Virus record (IMG/VR): IMGVR_UViG_3300020457_000021
Coordinates: 1-43,968 of that record
Length of the DNA: 43,968 bases
From: a virus
Strand: one strand, 5' to 3'
The translations under genes were made by a program, and so were the position numbers. Under the pieces are notes generated by a model that was not told the DNA's origin, ran no database searches, and saw only the letters and a list, made by a program, of their open reading frames with translations. Within the stretch, counting starts at the first letter, position 1. Each line of letters starts with the position of its first letter. This document shows, piece by piece, positions 1 through 8,977 of the stretch.

Positions 1-84
1 ACCTTCGATGTACATCTTTTTATTGGCACCTTTGCCTTCTGTGATGAACTCAACGTTTGAGACTTCTTCTGTGATTAGTTTCAT
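1..84 (-). CDS. gp21: gp21 prohead core protease, N-terminal 28 codons only
   Basis: The first 28 codons of a gene that runs off the left edge. The reading frame starts with ATG at 84 and reads MKLITEEVSNVEFITEG followed by a Lys/Gly stretch and MYIEG. This resembles the N terminus of the T4-family prohead protease, which cleaves scaffold and capsid proteins during head maturation. Its place directly after the portal gene and the gp67-like gene is the T4 order (20, 67, 68, 21). The catalytic part lies outside the window, so the call rests on the N terminus and synteny. Confidence 0.8.
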   Translation of the reverse strand, partial: MKLITEEVSNVEFITEGKGANKKMYIEG

Positions 85-88
85 TTTT

Positions 89-361
89 TTAATTTGCGTA
101 TCCTACAGCTGTACCTAAGACAGCAGCGTTTGCTGCAAAAATTGCCTCGGTTGTTTTTTTCTCAACAAATTCAACAGTATTACCTGGCATTGTAAAAGTT
201 CCAATTGTTGTTGACCCTCCAACTTCATCAATCACAGTCACTAGTCTAGCATCATCGCCATTATTACAAAGACGTACTACAGTTGCACTTCCAAATGTAG
301 AAGCACCTGCAGCATCAGTGCCACATGCGGCCTGACTACCTGTTACTAAAGTTCTAGTCAT
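89..361 (-). CDS. small virion-associated protein of unknown function (gp68 position)
   Basis: A 90-aa protein with no motif I recognise. It is rich in Ala, Gly, Thr and Val with alternating hydrophobic residues, so it is probably a small beta-sandwich; there is no signal peptide or membrane segment. It lies between the gp67-like gene (8-base overlap) and gp21 (4-base gap), where T4 has gene 68, but I see no similarity to gp68. Position and composition suggest a head-associated or decoration protein. That function is inference only. Confidence 0.7.
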   Translation of the reverse strand: MTRTLVTGSQAACGTDAAGASTFGSATVVRLCNNGDDARLVTVIDEVGGSTTIGTFTMPGNTVEFVEKKTTEAIFAANAAVLGTAVGYAN

Positions 362-599
362 TTGACTCCTCTTCTTGATCTACTTCGTTTGTTGCTTCAG
401 GTTCAACTTCACTTTTGGTTTCAGTATCAGTTTCTGGTTCTGCTTCCTGATCACCAAACATACTATTGGCAACGCTAGGTTTCATACCATCAACTCTTGA
501 TGCACTTTTTGCAAAAAGTAAATCTTTTATCTGATCACTTACTTCAGAAGCACTCGCTCCTTTGTCAAGTAATGCATTAATTACATCATCATTTGGCAT
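354..599 (-). CDS. gp67: gp67-like acidic prohead core protein
   Basis: An 81-aa protein whose C-terminal half (from about residue 50) is almost entirely Glu, Asp, Thr and Ser, ending EEESND. The N-terminal half looks helical. Length (T4 gp67 is 80 aa), acidity and position directly after the portal gene match the T4 gp67 prohead core protein, which fills the scaffold core and is degraded by gp21. A TATAAATA late promoter lies 24 bases before the ATG. Sequence identity to gp67 is not strong by eye; the call is largely synteny and composition. Confidence 0.65.
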   Translation of the reverse strand: MPNDDVINALLDKGASASEVSDQIKDLLFAKSASRVDGMKPSVANSMFGDQEAEPETDTETKSEVEPEATNEVDQEEESND

Positions 600-622
600 T
601 GTGTCATAAAATAACTAAAAAG

Positions 623-630
623 TATTTATA
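623..630 (-). promoter_or_regulatory. late promoter TATAAATA before the gp67-like gene
   Basis: An exact match to the T4-type late promoter -10 element on the minus strand, 24 bases before the ATG at 599 and overlapping the stop codon of the portal gene. It would let head-core genes be transcribed separately from the portal. Confidence 0.65.
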
Positions 631-2302
631 TCTCTCCACCCTTGGGCATTTTTACTTCTGTCGCACTACCATTAACTTCTTGCCCATTTATAGGAGCACC
701 CATCATACTTTGGCCAGCAAGTGGGTCAAGTGGCATACCTGTTTCTGGATCCATCATTGATGCAGGATCAGGTAATATACCATCTTCAATTTCTTGATCA
801 ATCTGTCCATCAATTTCTTTTATTTCTTCTTCAGTCTGCTTAAGAATTTTGGATCTTACATATGCAGCAGAGAAATATCTACCCATATATGGTTCCATTG
901 CAGCAAGAACACCAAGTTGCTCATTAAGAAGTTCATTCTCTTTAAGATCTGAGAAATGATTATCATAAAGATAATCAAATTGAATATGTTCTTCTAAATG
1001 ATCCCAATCTTCTGGGGTACAAATATTCTTAAGAATCAACTGAGTCTTAAGCATATCAAGAAAAATTCCAGAGAATCTCTTACGTAATCTACCAACAAAC
1101 TTGGTAAACTTAAGTTCATCTCTTAAAATCTCTGATGATCTACCTAGATTGAATCCACCTTGGCTGTCCATTCTACTTGATGGAACATTCAATGACTTGT
1201 AAAGTTTACTTTGGAAATACTCGATATCAGTAAGTTCTCCGAGGTTTTGTCCACCAGGAAGTGTAGTAATTTCTGTTCCTCTACCACCTTCTCTTCTTGG
1301 TAACCAGAAATCTTCAAGCATTGCCATATACTTACGGTCATCTCTGATTTCTCCAGTATCAGCATTATAAACCAATTTATTTCTATAACGGTTCATAACA
1401 TCACGCAGATATTGCTCTGCTTTGATCTTTGGAAGATTACCTACATCAATGTAGAATATTCTTCTTTCTGGAGCACGAGATAATCTGTAGATAACAAGAC
1501 TATCCTCAACCATTCTTAACTGGTTAAGAGACTTGATTGCTTTATGTAAGTATGATAATACTGTTTGCTTATTCCTATCTACAAGTCCTGATGTGACATA
1601 TGTTATTGCATCTTTTGCTATCTGAACACTCTTCTGATCTCCTCTATTTGGAAGCATTACATTGCCACTATTCTTGGTAGTAGCATTTGGACTATAAACA
1701 TAATACTCCTCAAGTTTAGGAGCTTCAAACATTTTTGTTTGATTTAACTGATCAGTATATACTGGTGACTGATAGTTAGGACCAAGTTTCTCTTGCTTTC
1801 TTACTAATTTTATTTTTAATGGATCAATATATCTAATTTCTTGTAAACCATCTTCTGGTTTCTTTAAGTCAATTACTTTGTGGTAATATACTCTTCCATC
1901 AATATACCAGGTACGAAAAATCTCATGAGACTTCTTATCGAAGTTCATGAGTTGCTTAATGTATTTAAATTCTTCTCTTATAGCATCTTTTAATTTATCA
2001 GATCCTGGCAGATTTGATAGCTCAACTTCTACAGGAGAATCATTTAGATCTGAAACGATTGCTTCATTTACAATATCTTCAATTGCACTATCTGCCTCTG
2101 GGTGCAGACACATTTCACGATATCTACGAACTAAATCTTGTTCGTTTTTGTATACACCTTCAATATCTACGTATTGTCCGTAGAAACCACTGGAGATATA
2201 AAAATCTGATTTATCTTCGTCGTTAGAAGGTACTGGAGAAACAATGTTTTTACTTTTGTTTTCTCCAGCACTTGGTAACTTAAAGCCAAAGAGCTTTGCC
2301 AT
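626..2302 (-). CDS. gp20: gp20 portal vertex protein
   Basis: A 558-aa protein (T4 gp20 is 524 aa) recognisable as the T4-family portal. It forms the dodecameric ring at the unique head vertex through which gp16/gp17 pump DNA and onto which the neck assembles. N-terminal features include an IVNEAIVSDL segment typical of cyanophage gp20. The C terminus is Met/Pro/Gly-rich and probably disordered. It follows gp19 and precedes the gp67-like gene, as in T4. A GATAAATA late promoter lies 31 bases upstream. The gene is intact. Confidence 0.95.
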   Translation of the reverse strand: MAKLFGFKLPSAGENKSKNIVSPVPSNDEDKSDFYISSGFYGQYVDIEGVYKNEQDLVRRYREMCLHPEADSAIEDIVNEAIVSDLNDSPVEVELSNLPGSDKLKDAIREEFKYIKQLMNFDKKSHEIFRTWYIDGRVYYHKVIDLKKPEDGLQEIRYIDPLKIKLVRKQEKLGPNYQSPVYTDQLNQTKMFEAPKLEEYYVYSPNATTKNSGNVMLPNRGDQKSVQIAKDAITYVTSGLVDRNKQTVLSYLHKAIKSLNQLRMVEDSLVIYRLSRAPERRIFYIDVGNLPKIKAEQYLRDVMNRYRNKLVYNADTGEIRDDRKYMAMLEDFWLPRREGGRGTEITTLPGGQNLGELTDIEYFQSKLYKSLNVPSSRMDSQGGFNLGRSSEILRDELKFTKFVGRLRKRFSGIFLDMLKTQLILKNICTPEDWDHLEEHIQFDYLYDNHFSDLKENELLNEQLGVLAAMEPYMGRYFSAAYVRSKILKQTEEEIKEIDGQIDQEIEDGILPDPASMMDPETGMPLDPLAGQSMMGAPINGQEVNGSATEVKMPKGGEI

Positions 2303-2332
2303 TGTATAATTCTTTTACTGCTATTATAGCAC

Positions 2333-2340
2333 TATTTATC
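2333..2340 (-). promoter_or_regulatory. late promoter GATAAATA before gp20
   Basis: A seven-of-eight match to TATAAATA on the minus strand, 31 bases before the gp20 start, overlapping the last codon and stop of gp19. A separate TATAAT lies just downstream at 2323-2328 without a good -35 box. Confidence 0.55.
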
Positions 2341-2992
2341 AACTTTGAACAGTACTTGGAATACTTGAAGGAGTACTACCTAGTATTGTCTTACCTTGGC
2401 CAGTCATTGAATCGAACCATTGGTATTCTAGTTCTACTGTAAATTCTTCAATTGCATCAGTATTCTCATAACTTAAATCTATTGAAGATACCGTAGTTGG
2501 GAATGCACCTCTGAATTGATATTCCTTAAGAACAGGAATAGCTTCTCCACTGTTATGCTGATCCATACTAGATCTACCAAGTTGTCTAACAACTAGATCT
2601 TTTTGATATGATGTTGGATTTGTTAATCCAGCATTATCCTCATGTTTATTCATGAGGTTCATCCATCTTTCAAATGAATCCCTTAGTTTGAAATCAACAT
2701 CGTTAATAACTGTTATTGACCAAGGTTCAAATGTTCTGTCTCCAGCAATTTTTAATTGCCTTCCTCTAAATGGAATAGCAATATTACTAATAGTTGATGC
2801 AGGAAGAGAAGCAGCTTTGACCATAAATCTTGCTTTCTCAGCTAAATCATTATCATTGCTATCCTCTGGTGATGAACCTGCAGGCCAATATAATTCACAT
2901 TCGAATAAATTAGACCTTGCACCTCCACCAATCAGTTTACCCTTGAATTCATCAAGGGTTCTATCTGCTGTACTTGGATTGTTTCTAGACAT
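2339..2992 (-). CDS. gp19: gp19 tail tube protein
   Basis: A 217-aa member of the T4 gp19 tail-tube family (T4 gp19 is 163 aa). It forms the stacked hexameric rings of the inner tube through which DNA passes. It lies directly between the sheath gene gp18 and the portal gene gp20, as in T4. The extra length is spread through loops and a Ser/Thr/Gly-rich C terminus. The start is ATG; no late promoter is visible in the 15-base gap from gp18, so it is probably read through from the gp18 promoter. Confidence 0.92.
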   Translation of the reverse strand: MSRNNPSTADRTLDEFKGKLIGGGARSNLFECELYWPAGSSPEDSNDNDLAEKARFMVKAASLPASTISNIAIPFRGRQLKIAGDRTFEPWSITVINDVDFKLRDSFERWMNLMNKHEDNAGLTNPTSYQKDLVVRQLGRSSMDQHNSGEAIPVLKEYQFRGAFPTTVSSIDLSYENTDAIEEFTVELEYQWFDSMTGQGKTILGSTPSSIPSTVQS

Positions 2993-3007
2993 TAATTTTT
3001 CCTCTAA

Positions 3008-5470
3008 TTAAACGTTTCCAACGACTTCTTCAAAACTAACACCAGTACGGGTAGCAACGAAGGTTAGACCGATGAAGTTGATTGATCTTGCAGGTTTGAT
3101 AAAGATGTCAGCCTTAAACTGGTTAGCATCAATTATATCAGGAGTGTTGTTTGATTCATCGCAAACAACAACAAAATCAGTAATACCTCTCTTTGACTTA
3201 ACATCACGTAGGTATGGTTCAACGATATTTACAAAATTGGATCTTGTAATAATATCATTAAATTCAAAGAGTTGTGCTCTTGCTGCTCTCTCAATTGTTC
3301 CTTCTATTGTTAGGAATAATCTACGAACATTAATTCTATCGAAGGCAGACTGTACTCCAAGTCCAGTTCTATCTCCAAAAAGAATAATTCCAGCACCAGG
3401 TGAGAATACAACAGGGTTAATTCTCTTAGGATAAATTTGATCTCTTTGTGCTTGAGATGGATTATATGCTAACTTAATAGCACTATTGATTGCACCTCTT
3501 GCAGCACCAGCAGGTGAGAACCATGAATACTGATTTATAGAAGTTCTACACATTGCACCAGCAGTATCTGAGTTTAAAGCAATGTATCTAAACTGATTGT
3601 TAAATCTATCATAAACATATTTGTAACCAGAGTCAAATACAGCATAAGATGATGAAGCAATAGAATCATAGTAATTAATAATATTATCAGTTTGTGTATC
3701 AGAATCTGATATGTTTACAACTCCACCTTTATGTGGAGAAACGCAAGCAATACAATCTTTTCTTAATTCTGCAAGTGAGATTAGATAATTTGCTTTTGCT
3801 TGTGACTCCTGTACAGAAGCACCACCAGATGGTCCCTGAATTAGGAAATTGATGTCATACTCTGCTTGATTTTTGAATTTCTCATAACCACCTACAACAT
3901 CTCCAAGAGTAGCACTATATCCACCAGTAGCAGAATAGTTTTCTCCACCTGTTAATGTATAAGTTTGATTACCATTTACAGAGTAATGAACTCCTTGTGC
4001 ATTAGTATTCCAGTTACCAACACCCTTTTGAGTGTATGCGAAACCACCAGCAGTACCAGTCAATCCAGAAGTCTGACCAGCACCAATGTGTCCAGCATAG
4101 ACATATTCTGAATTAGTTGCTACATAATCCTTCCAGTAGATGTTTTCTGATGGAGAAATCTTACCATCAAATGCCTTAGAAAGACCTGTAAATTTCTCAA
4201 CAATGTTACCAGCAGTACCAGTTACATCTCCAGTGTCATCTATTACAACAACATGGATTTCATCATTCTTACCATTTCTATTTTTTGCGTACTCAGTAGT
4301 ATCTGGTCTTGAAGCAATTGACTTCCAGTAGATAGTTACATTGTCTGAACCACCATCTTGAACACTGGTTAGCATCTTCTGCTCGTTGTACCAATCCTTA
4401 GTTGTTGCTGAATTAATAGCACCAGATTCTGCAGCACTTGTATCAAGAGTACCATCTAGTTTTACCACATTAATTGGGTTACTAGTTGTACTTGCCGTTG
4501 ATACCTTACTGAAGGTAAATGCTTGAGTAGTACCAGCACCAACTGTAATGACTTGGCTTACAGTAACAGTACTTGCTCCTATAGCAACAACTGTTGTTCC
4601 TGCACCAACTCCAGTTCCAGTAACTGTAATCTGACTTCCACCTGTTATGTCTGCAGGTAAAAGATCTTGATCAGCATCACCATTCATATTTGCTGTTGTG
4701 ATTCCAGTAATCGTAACATCAAAATCATTATCAATAGTACCAACTGTTGATCCTATACTAGTAGTAACTGTTGTGGATTCTGTTACTGTATCTTTAAATT
4801 CATTAACTCCACCAACCTTGTAGTCAACTTGACTAGAAACACCAGCAGCAGTTACTTGATCAACAACTTTAACAGCAGCCCAACCTGTTCCAACTTGAGT
4901 AATAACTCCTCTAAGAAATCCACTACTAAATTGACTTGTTGTACCAGCACCAGCAGTATCTCTACCTGCTAATGATTGAGTTACACCAGCACCTACTTTT
5001 AAACCAGATGTCTGTGAAGTTGTAATTATCTGATCAGCAAATCCATCAACTGTACATACTTTTAAATTATTTGCCCATCTACCTGGATCTCTGGCAGCCC
5101 AGTTCCAAGCAGTAGCTGTTTGATGATTATTAATATAATTCTCATATGATTCAATTTTTGTACTTGAATCTCCATTATTATTTGCGTTATTCAAATTAGA
5201 GTTATCTGTTCTAACGACTCTTAAAACACCGCCATAAGAAAGATAATTAGAAGCACTCATCCAATACTCATATTGTGAGTCTGTTGAAATAGGCTTTCCA
5301 AATGTGTTTAATAGGTCTTGCTCCGTCTCAATTAAGATTGGAGTGTTAATTGGTCCCTTTTCAAAAGGGCCAGCGATTGCACCGACTTGTTCATTAGCAG
5401 CAGTAATACCACCAAGTGTTAAATCGACTTCTCTTACCTTAACGCCAGGTGAAACTAGGTTTAGCGTCAT
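3008..5470 (-). CDS. gp18: gp18 contractile tail sheath protein
   Basis: An 820-aa protein of the phage tail sheath family, polymerising around the gp19 tube and contracting at injection. N-terminal residues 1-90 and the C-terminal 300 residues look like conserved cyanophage gp18. T4 gp18 is 659 aa; much of the excess is a Thr/Gly/Val-rich insertion at about residues 229-335, containing ITVTGTGVGAGTTVVAIG. That resembles an Ig-like beta repeat and probably sits on the outer sheath surface. A related motif is in the 463-aa protein at 11447. Its promoter TATAAATA is 36 bases upstream. Confidence 0.95.
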   Translation of the reverse strand: MTLNLVSPGVKVREVDLTLGGITAANEQVGAIAGPFEKGPINTPILIETEQDLLNTFGKPISTDSQYEYWMSASNYLSYGGVLRVVRTDNSNLNNANNNGDSSTKIESYENYINNHQTATAWNWAARDPGRWANNLKVCTVDGFADQIITTSQTSGLKVGAGVTQSLAGRDTAGAGTTSQFSSGFLRGVITQVGTGWAAVKVVDQVTAAGVSSQVDYKVGGVNEFKDTVTESTTVTTSIGSTVGTIDNDFDVTITGITTANMNGDADQDLLPADITGGSQITVTGTGVGAGTTVVAIGASTVTVSQVITVGAGTTQAFTFSKVSTASTTSNPINVVKLDGTLDTSAAESGAINSATTKDWYNEQKMLTSVQDGGSDNVTIYWKSIASRPDTTEYAKNRNGKNDEIHVVVIDDTGDVTGTAGNIVEKFTGLSKAFDGKISPSENIYWKDYVATNSEYVYAGHIGAGQTSGLTGTAGGFAYTQKGVGNWNTNAQGVHYSVNGNQTYTLTGGENYSATGGYSATLGDVVGGYEKFKNQAEYDINFLIQGPSGGASVQESQAKANYLISLAELRKDCIACVSPHKGGVVNISDSDTQTDNIINYYDSIASSSYAVFDSGYKYVYDRFNNQFRYIALNSDTAGAMCRTSINQYSWFSPAGAARGAINSAIKLAYNPSQAQRDQIYPKRINPVVFSPGAGIILFGDRTGLGVQSAFDRINVRRLFLTIEGTIERAARAQLFEFNDIITRSNFVNIVEPYLRDVKSKRGITDFVVVCDESNNTPDIIDANQFKADIFIKPARSINFIGLTFVATRTGVSFEEVVGNV

Positions 5471-5505
5471 GTTTTTCCCTCTGAAGGTATCAATTTATCT
5501 GAAAT

Positions 5506-5513
5506 TATTTATA
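5506..5513 (-). promoter_or_regulatory. late promoter TATAAATA before gp18
   Basis: An exact T4-type late promoter in the 67-base gap between gp17 and gp18, 36 bases before the gp18 ATG. It fits the high demand for sheath and tube subunits. Confidence 0.7.
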
Positions 5514-5537
5514 AATTGGATACTCTTACATGCAAAT

Positions 5538-7196
5538 TTACATGTACTCCCACATGTATTCCATTCCTCCACCCTTATCTCCATATTCGTCTGTATACCA
5601 TCGATCTCCTTCTGGATCTACAAATGACATATCATCAGTACCGTCACTAATGAACCCAAACGGTGCCATATCTTGTTCAATCTGATCTCGTTGATCTTCA
5701 TATAATTTTTTTCTTACATCTTGATCGGTAAGTTCCTTAAAATAATCTTGTTGAACTAACCAAGCATAAATTACCATACACATGGCAAGGTCATCATTGC
5801 ATCCATCCTCTGCTTCAAATGAATTACTTTTTTGTATAAAGGTGGTCAATTCTGAAATAATATCCAGATCTTTAAAAAGTACTTTATCAGATTCTACTAC
5901 TTGCTTTAAATTTAATGATCCAATCTTTTTCACAGTCTTGGACATCTTTACACCCAACTGTGTCTTATTACCAGAGAATCCTTGTCCTACAATCTGACCT
6001 GCTCTACCTCTCATAGAACACATAAGAAGGTTAATATACTCCAAATCAAAGTTTAGGATAGCAGCTACCTGATCTCCTACATCATTTACCTCACATAATA
6101 CAAATGCATTATTATAACCCCTTACTGTTTCATATATTATATTTGGAAATAGCATTGGTTTAATAGTATTATTCCTATACTTTGCAACTACTTGGTGTGG
6201 AAATTCTGTAATGTCTATTATCACAAATGCAGAATAATCTTCTCCTACACCACGAGCAACGTCAACAGTACATAAGTAATCATGGTTTTCTTCTGGTGCT
6301 GCATAGATATCCAATCCACTATTTGATGTCAATGGTTTCTCGTATACCAATGCTCGTAGTTTTGCTGGACTAATAAGAGTATCAACAGATCCTAAGAACT
6401 CACATTCAAACTCAACTTTGAACTGCTGTTCTGATGTGTTCTTAATAGTTTGCTCTTTCCATGCAGCATCTCTACCAGGAACTTCAGACCAATGGACTAC
6501 AGTAGGAACATATTCATTTTCACCATTCTCTGCATCGTGCCACATTCGGTAGAAATGATTCATACCTTTGGGGGTGGATACAATTATAATCTTTGTTGAT
6601 TTACCAGATGAAATAGTAGGATATACTGAACTAAAGAAGTCATCTGCAATATGATTCGGTACGAAAGCAAATTCATCTAAGAATATAATGTTAAAAGTCA
6701 TACCTCGAACAGCTGCAGCAGATGTAGATGCTGCCATAATCTTAGAACCATTCTCTAATTCCAAACTACCTTTGTTCCAAGTTAGAATACCTTGTTGCAT
6801 CCACTTAGGTAAGTTCTCATAAGCAATCTGTAATCTACCAAGTAGATCTCGTGCAGTTGCTGCCTTGTTAGCAAGAATACCAATATTTACATTATCATTG
6901 AATATTGCATAGTGTAACAGATATGATACGGATGTTGTAGACTTACCAGTCTGTCTAGGCATCATACAGATATTAAATCTATTATCGTGGAATCTATTAA
7001 TTAACTTCTCTTGAAACGGCCACATATCGAAACCGACAAGACCTTCATCAACGTTTACGATCTTAATGTAGGTTCTTGCAAAATATACAGGATCGTCTTT
7101 ACATTTAATGAATTCTGATATTTGATCTGCATTAAATTCTACAGGCGTATTTGCCTTTTTTAAATTGGGGTTACCAAGATATATGTTGTCAGACAT
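5538..7196 (-). CDS. gp17: gp17 large terminase subunit (packaging ATPase and nuclease)
   Basis: A 552-aa terminase of the T4 gp17 family (T4 610 aa). The N-terminal ATPase shows Walker A MPRQTGKST at residues 79-87, Walker B IIFLDEF at 170-176 (D174, catalytic E175), and the coupling motif VSTPKG near 207. The C-terminal RNase H-like nuclease shows acidic metal-ligand candidates in CTVDVARG (D312), CEVNDVGD (E369/D371) and NDDLAM (D468/D469). It docks on the portal, translocates DNA and cuts concatemers. It starts 5 bases after the 92-aa gene and is intact. Confidence 0.97.
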   Translation of the reverse strand: MSDNIYLGNPNLKKANTPVEFNADQISEFIKCKDDPVYFARTYIKIVNVDEGLVGFDMWPFQEKLINRFHDNRFNICMMPRQTGKSTTSVSYLLHYAIFNDNVNIGILANKAATARDLLGRLQIAYENLPKWMQQGILTWNKGSLELENGSKIMAASTSAAAVRGMTFNIIFLDEFAFVPNHIADDFFSSVYPTISSGKSTKIIIVSTPKGMNHFYRMWHDAENGENEYVPTVVHWSEVPGRDAAWKEQTIKNTSEQQFKVEFECEFLGSVDTLISPAKLRALVYEKPLTSNSGLDIYAAPEENHDYLCTVDVARGVGEDYSAFVIIDITEFPHQVVAKYRNNTIKPMLFPNIIYETVRGYNNAFVLCEVNDVGDQVAAILNFDLEYINLLMCSMRGRAGQIVGQGFSGNKTQLGVKMSKTVKKIGSLNLKQVVESDKVLFKDLDIISELTTFIQKSNSFEAEDGCNDDLAMCMVIYAWLVQQDYFKELTDQDVRKKLYEDQRDQIEQDMAPFGFISDGTDDMSFVDPEGDRWYTDEYGDKGGGMEYMWEYM

Positions 7197-7201
7197 AACA
7201 A

Positions 7202-7480
7202 TTAATAAGTAGTATTACTACCTTCTCCTGAAAATAATAGTGGTTTAGTTGGATCCCTTCTTGTTGGGTTATATGTAATTAACTTTGCATTAGGATATAC
7301 TTTTCTTATTGCTGCTAATACTTCACTTCTTGATGGTCGTGTAAAAACATTAGGAAAAAACATTTGTGTGTATATTCCCTTTCCTCTCCAGTTTAAAGTA
7401 ATTCCATAAGTAGAACCTCTTTCTTGAACACGTAAATATGCTTCTCTAAGAGATGATTTGTACTGTCTATAATTCTTCAT
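7202..7480 (-). CDS. conserved small protein between gp16 and gp17, unknown function
   Basis: A 92-aa basic protein with a helical N terminus (KNYRQYKSSLREAYLRVQ) and a short alpha/beta body ending in a Thr/Pro/Gly-rich tail. I recognise it only as the extra gene cyanophages often carry between the two terminase genes. It overlaps gp16 by four bases (ATGA) and is followed by gp17 after 5 bases, so the three are translationally linked. A packaging-accessory role is a guess from location. Confidence 0.75.
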   Translation of the reverse strand: MKNYRQYKSSLREAYLRVQERGSTYGITLNWRGKGIYTQMFFPNVFTRPSRSEVLAAIRKVYPNAKLITYNPTRRDPTKPLLFSGEGSNTTY

Positions 7481-7893
7481 TTACTCATACCTTTTTTTAA
7501 TAATTTTTGTAATTCTGCAGTAGAACCAACAAATAGTGCATTATTGACAGTTGAAGGCCCTTTTGCTTGCTCCTCATTCAAATCTTTCATCTTTAATTGT
7601 AGATCAATTAACTTATCAGTTGTGTCGGCAACATTTTTAATTAATTGACTGACAACTTCAAATGCTCGTGGTTGTTGACCATCTTCGGCAACTTCCATAA
7701 TACGATCAAGTGCTTCCTGACCTTTCTCAATTAAAGAATAAAGATTTCCTCGTGTGTACTCATAATCAAGAGTACGATTATCTTTACCTTTCTCAAGTTT
7801 CTTTAATTGATCCTTCCCACGCTGAAGGACATCTTCTGCTTCTTTGACAACTTGAATATCTAAAGAATCATTTATAGAATCAAATTTACTCAT
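7477..7893 (-). CDS. gp16: gp16 small terminase subunit
   Basis: A 138-aa, mainly helical, Lys/Glu-rich protein of the T4 gp16 family (T4 164 aa). It should form the ring that recognises or remodels DNA and stimulates the gp17 ATPase. The segment EYTRGNLYSLIEKGQEALD and the C-terminal VNNALFVGSTAELQKLLK are typical of cyanophage gp16. It overlaps gp15 and the 92-aa gene by four bases each, so these genes form one operon from the CTAAATA promoter before gp15. Confidence 0.92.
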   Translation of the reverse strand: MSKFDSINDSLDIQVVKEAEDVLQRGKDQLKKLEKGKDNRTLDYEYTRGNLYSLIEKGQEALDRIMEVAEDGQQPRAFEVVSQLIKNVADTTDKLIDLQLKMKDLNEEQAKGPSTVNNALFVGSTAELQKLLKKGMSK

Positions 7894-8945
7894 ACGTCAG
7901 TACCTTTTGTAGGACTCCAAACTCTACCATCATTAAAATCAAAACGCTGTTCACTAAATCCAAAGTCATCTCCAAGTTCAAGAGCAGCATCATCTGCAGA
8001 ATTTACAACATTGACAGCAGATTGTTGAATGTGAGATTTTTTGGTAGTTCCATCTTGACCCCTTCTTACGGTTAAGTTATTACCATCTTTACTTACTATG
8101 TACATTAACTCTTCATTAATATCAATATAACTATTAATAACCAATGCTGTAGCATCAGCAACAGCAAATTGAGTCTTGGTTGCTGTAATATCTGCTACTA
8201 ATGTTGTAGTTGCATCATCATTATAATCCTTAAGTGCTCTTGGTTCAGCAACATACCTAAGTTGTCTAGATGCAGTCTTAGTATTTTCATAATCCGTATA
8301 CTTATCAATTGTAACTTTCTTAATAAGTCCAGTACCACTACTAGGAACATCACCAAACAGATAAGTTTTTGCATTAAATTGTAATGTATGTGTTATAATT
8401 CTTTTCTCTTCATATCCTGAATCGTAATTATCCTCAAAATCAACACTTTCTAGTACCATAGGTACATCTCTTTTTTCTCCAATTGCTTCAACTAAATCAA
8501 TAGTCAAATTAAATGAAGGTTGAAATACTGGAAGAATTTGTTCAACTATTTGTAAAGAATCCTCATTATACTGCGTCATTACATCTAATCTAAACCCTAG
8601 ATTATAAGGAACTGGCATGTAGACTTTTCTTGCAGCCTTAGTTCCACTATTATTTGTTGCCTTAAAGGTTTGCATCGTAGAAACCTTTCTCTCATTATCA
8701 TATTGAATACTTGTTAATTCAAATGCTAATCTAGGTAATGTTATTGCTACTCTTGATCTTAAATCTGGTTTTTGCTCTAATCTTGCAAGAAATTTCTCTC
8801 TAGGACCATAAGCAATAGGAACTCTCATAGTGCTATAAGCACTACCATCTTGTTTCTTATGTCTAATATCAATTGTATTAAAAAGAGTACCAAAAGCAAT
8901 GATAGTCTTCCTAATAATTTCGTGGTAGTAATACGTTCCTAACAT
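7890..8945 (-). CDS. gp15: gp15 tail terminator/sheath stabiliser
   Basis: A 351-aa protein of the T4 gp15 family (T4 272 aa), which caps the tail tube and sheath and joins the tail to the neck. Residues 1-200 carry the conserved core, from MLGTYYYHEIIRKTI through the GYEEKRIITHTLQF region. Residues about 245-315 form an inserted beta module with the pattern IDINEELMYIV then LTVRRGQDGT and a His. The same module appears in gp7 and in the 2493-aa protein. A CTAAATA late promoter lies 26 bases upstream. Confidence 0.93.
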   Translation of the reverse strand: MLGTYYYHEIIRKTIIAFGTLFNTIDIRHKKQDGSAYSTMRVPIAYGPREKFLARLEQKPDLRSRVAITLPRLAFELTSIQYDNERKVSTMQTFKATNNSGTKAARKVYMPVPYNLGFRLDVMTQYNEDSLQIVEQILPVFQPSFNLTIDLVEAIGEKRDVPMVLESVDFEDNYDSGYEEKRIITHTLQFNAKTYLFGDVPSSGTGLIKKVTIDKYTDYENTKTASRQLRYVAEPRALKDYNDDATTTLVADITATKTQFAVADATALVINSYIDINEELMYIVSKDGNNLTVRRGQDGTTKKSHIQQSAVNVVNSADDAALELGDDFGFSEQRFDFNDGRVWSPTKGTDV

Positions 8946-8970
8946 AATATTGAGGTTTACTTATATTATC

Positions 8971-8977
8971 TATTTAG
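8971..8977 (-). promoter_or_regulatory. late promoter CTAAATA before gp15
   Basis: CTAAATA on the minus strand in the 28-base gap between gp14 and gp15, 26 bases before the gp15 start. This variant of the T4 late element also lies before the baseplate operon at 36509. Confidence 0.55.
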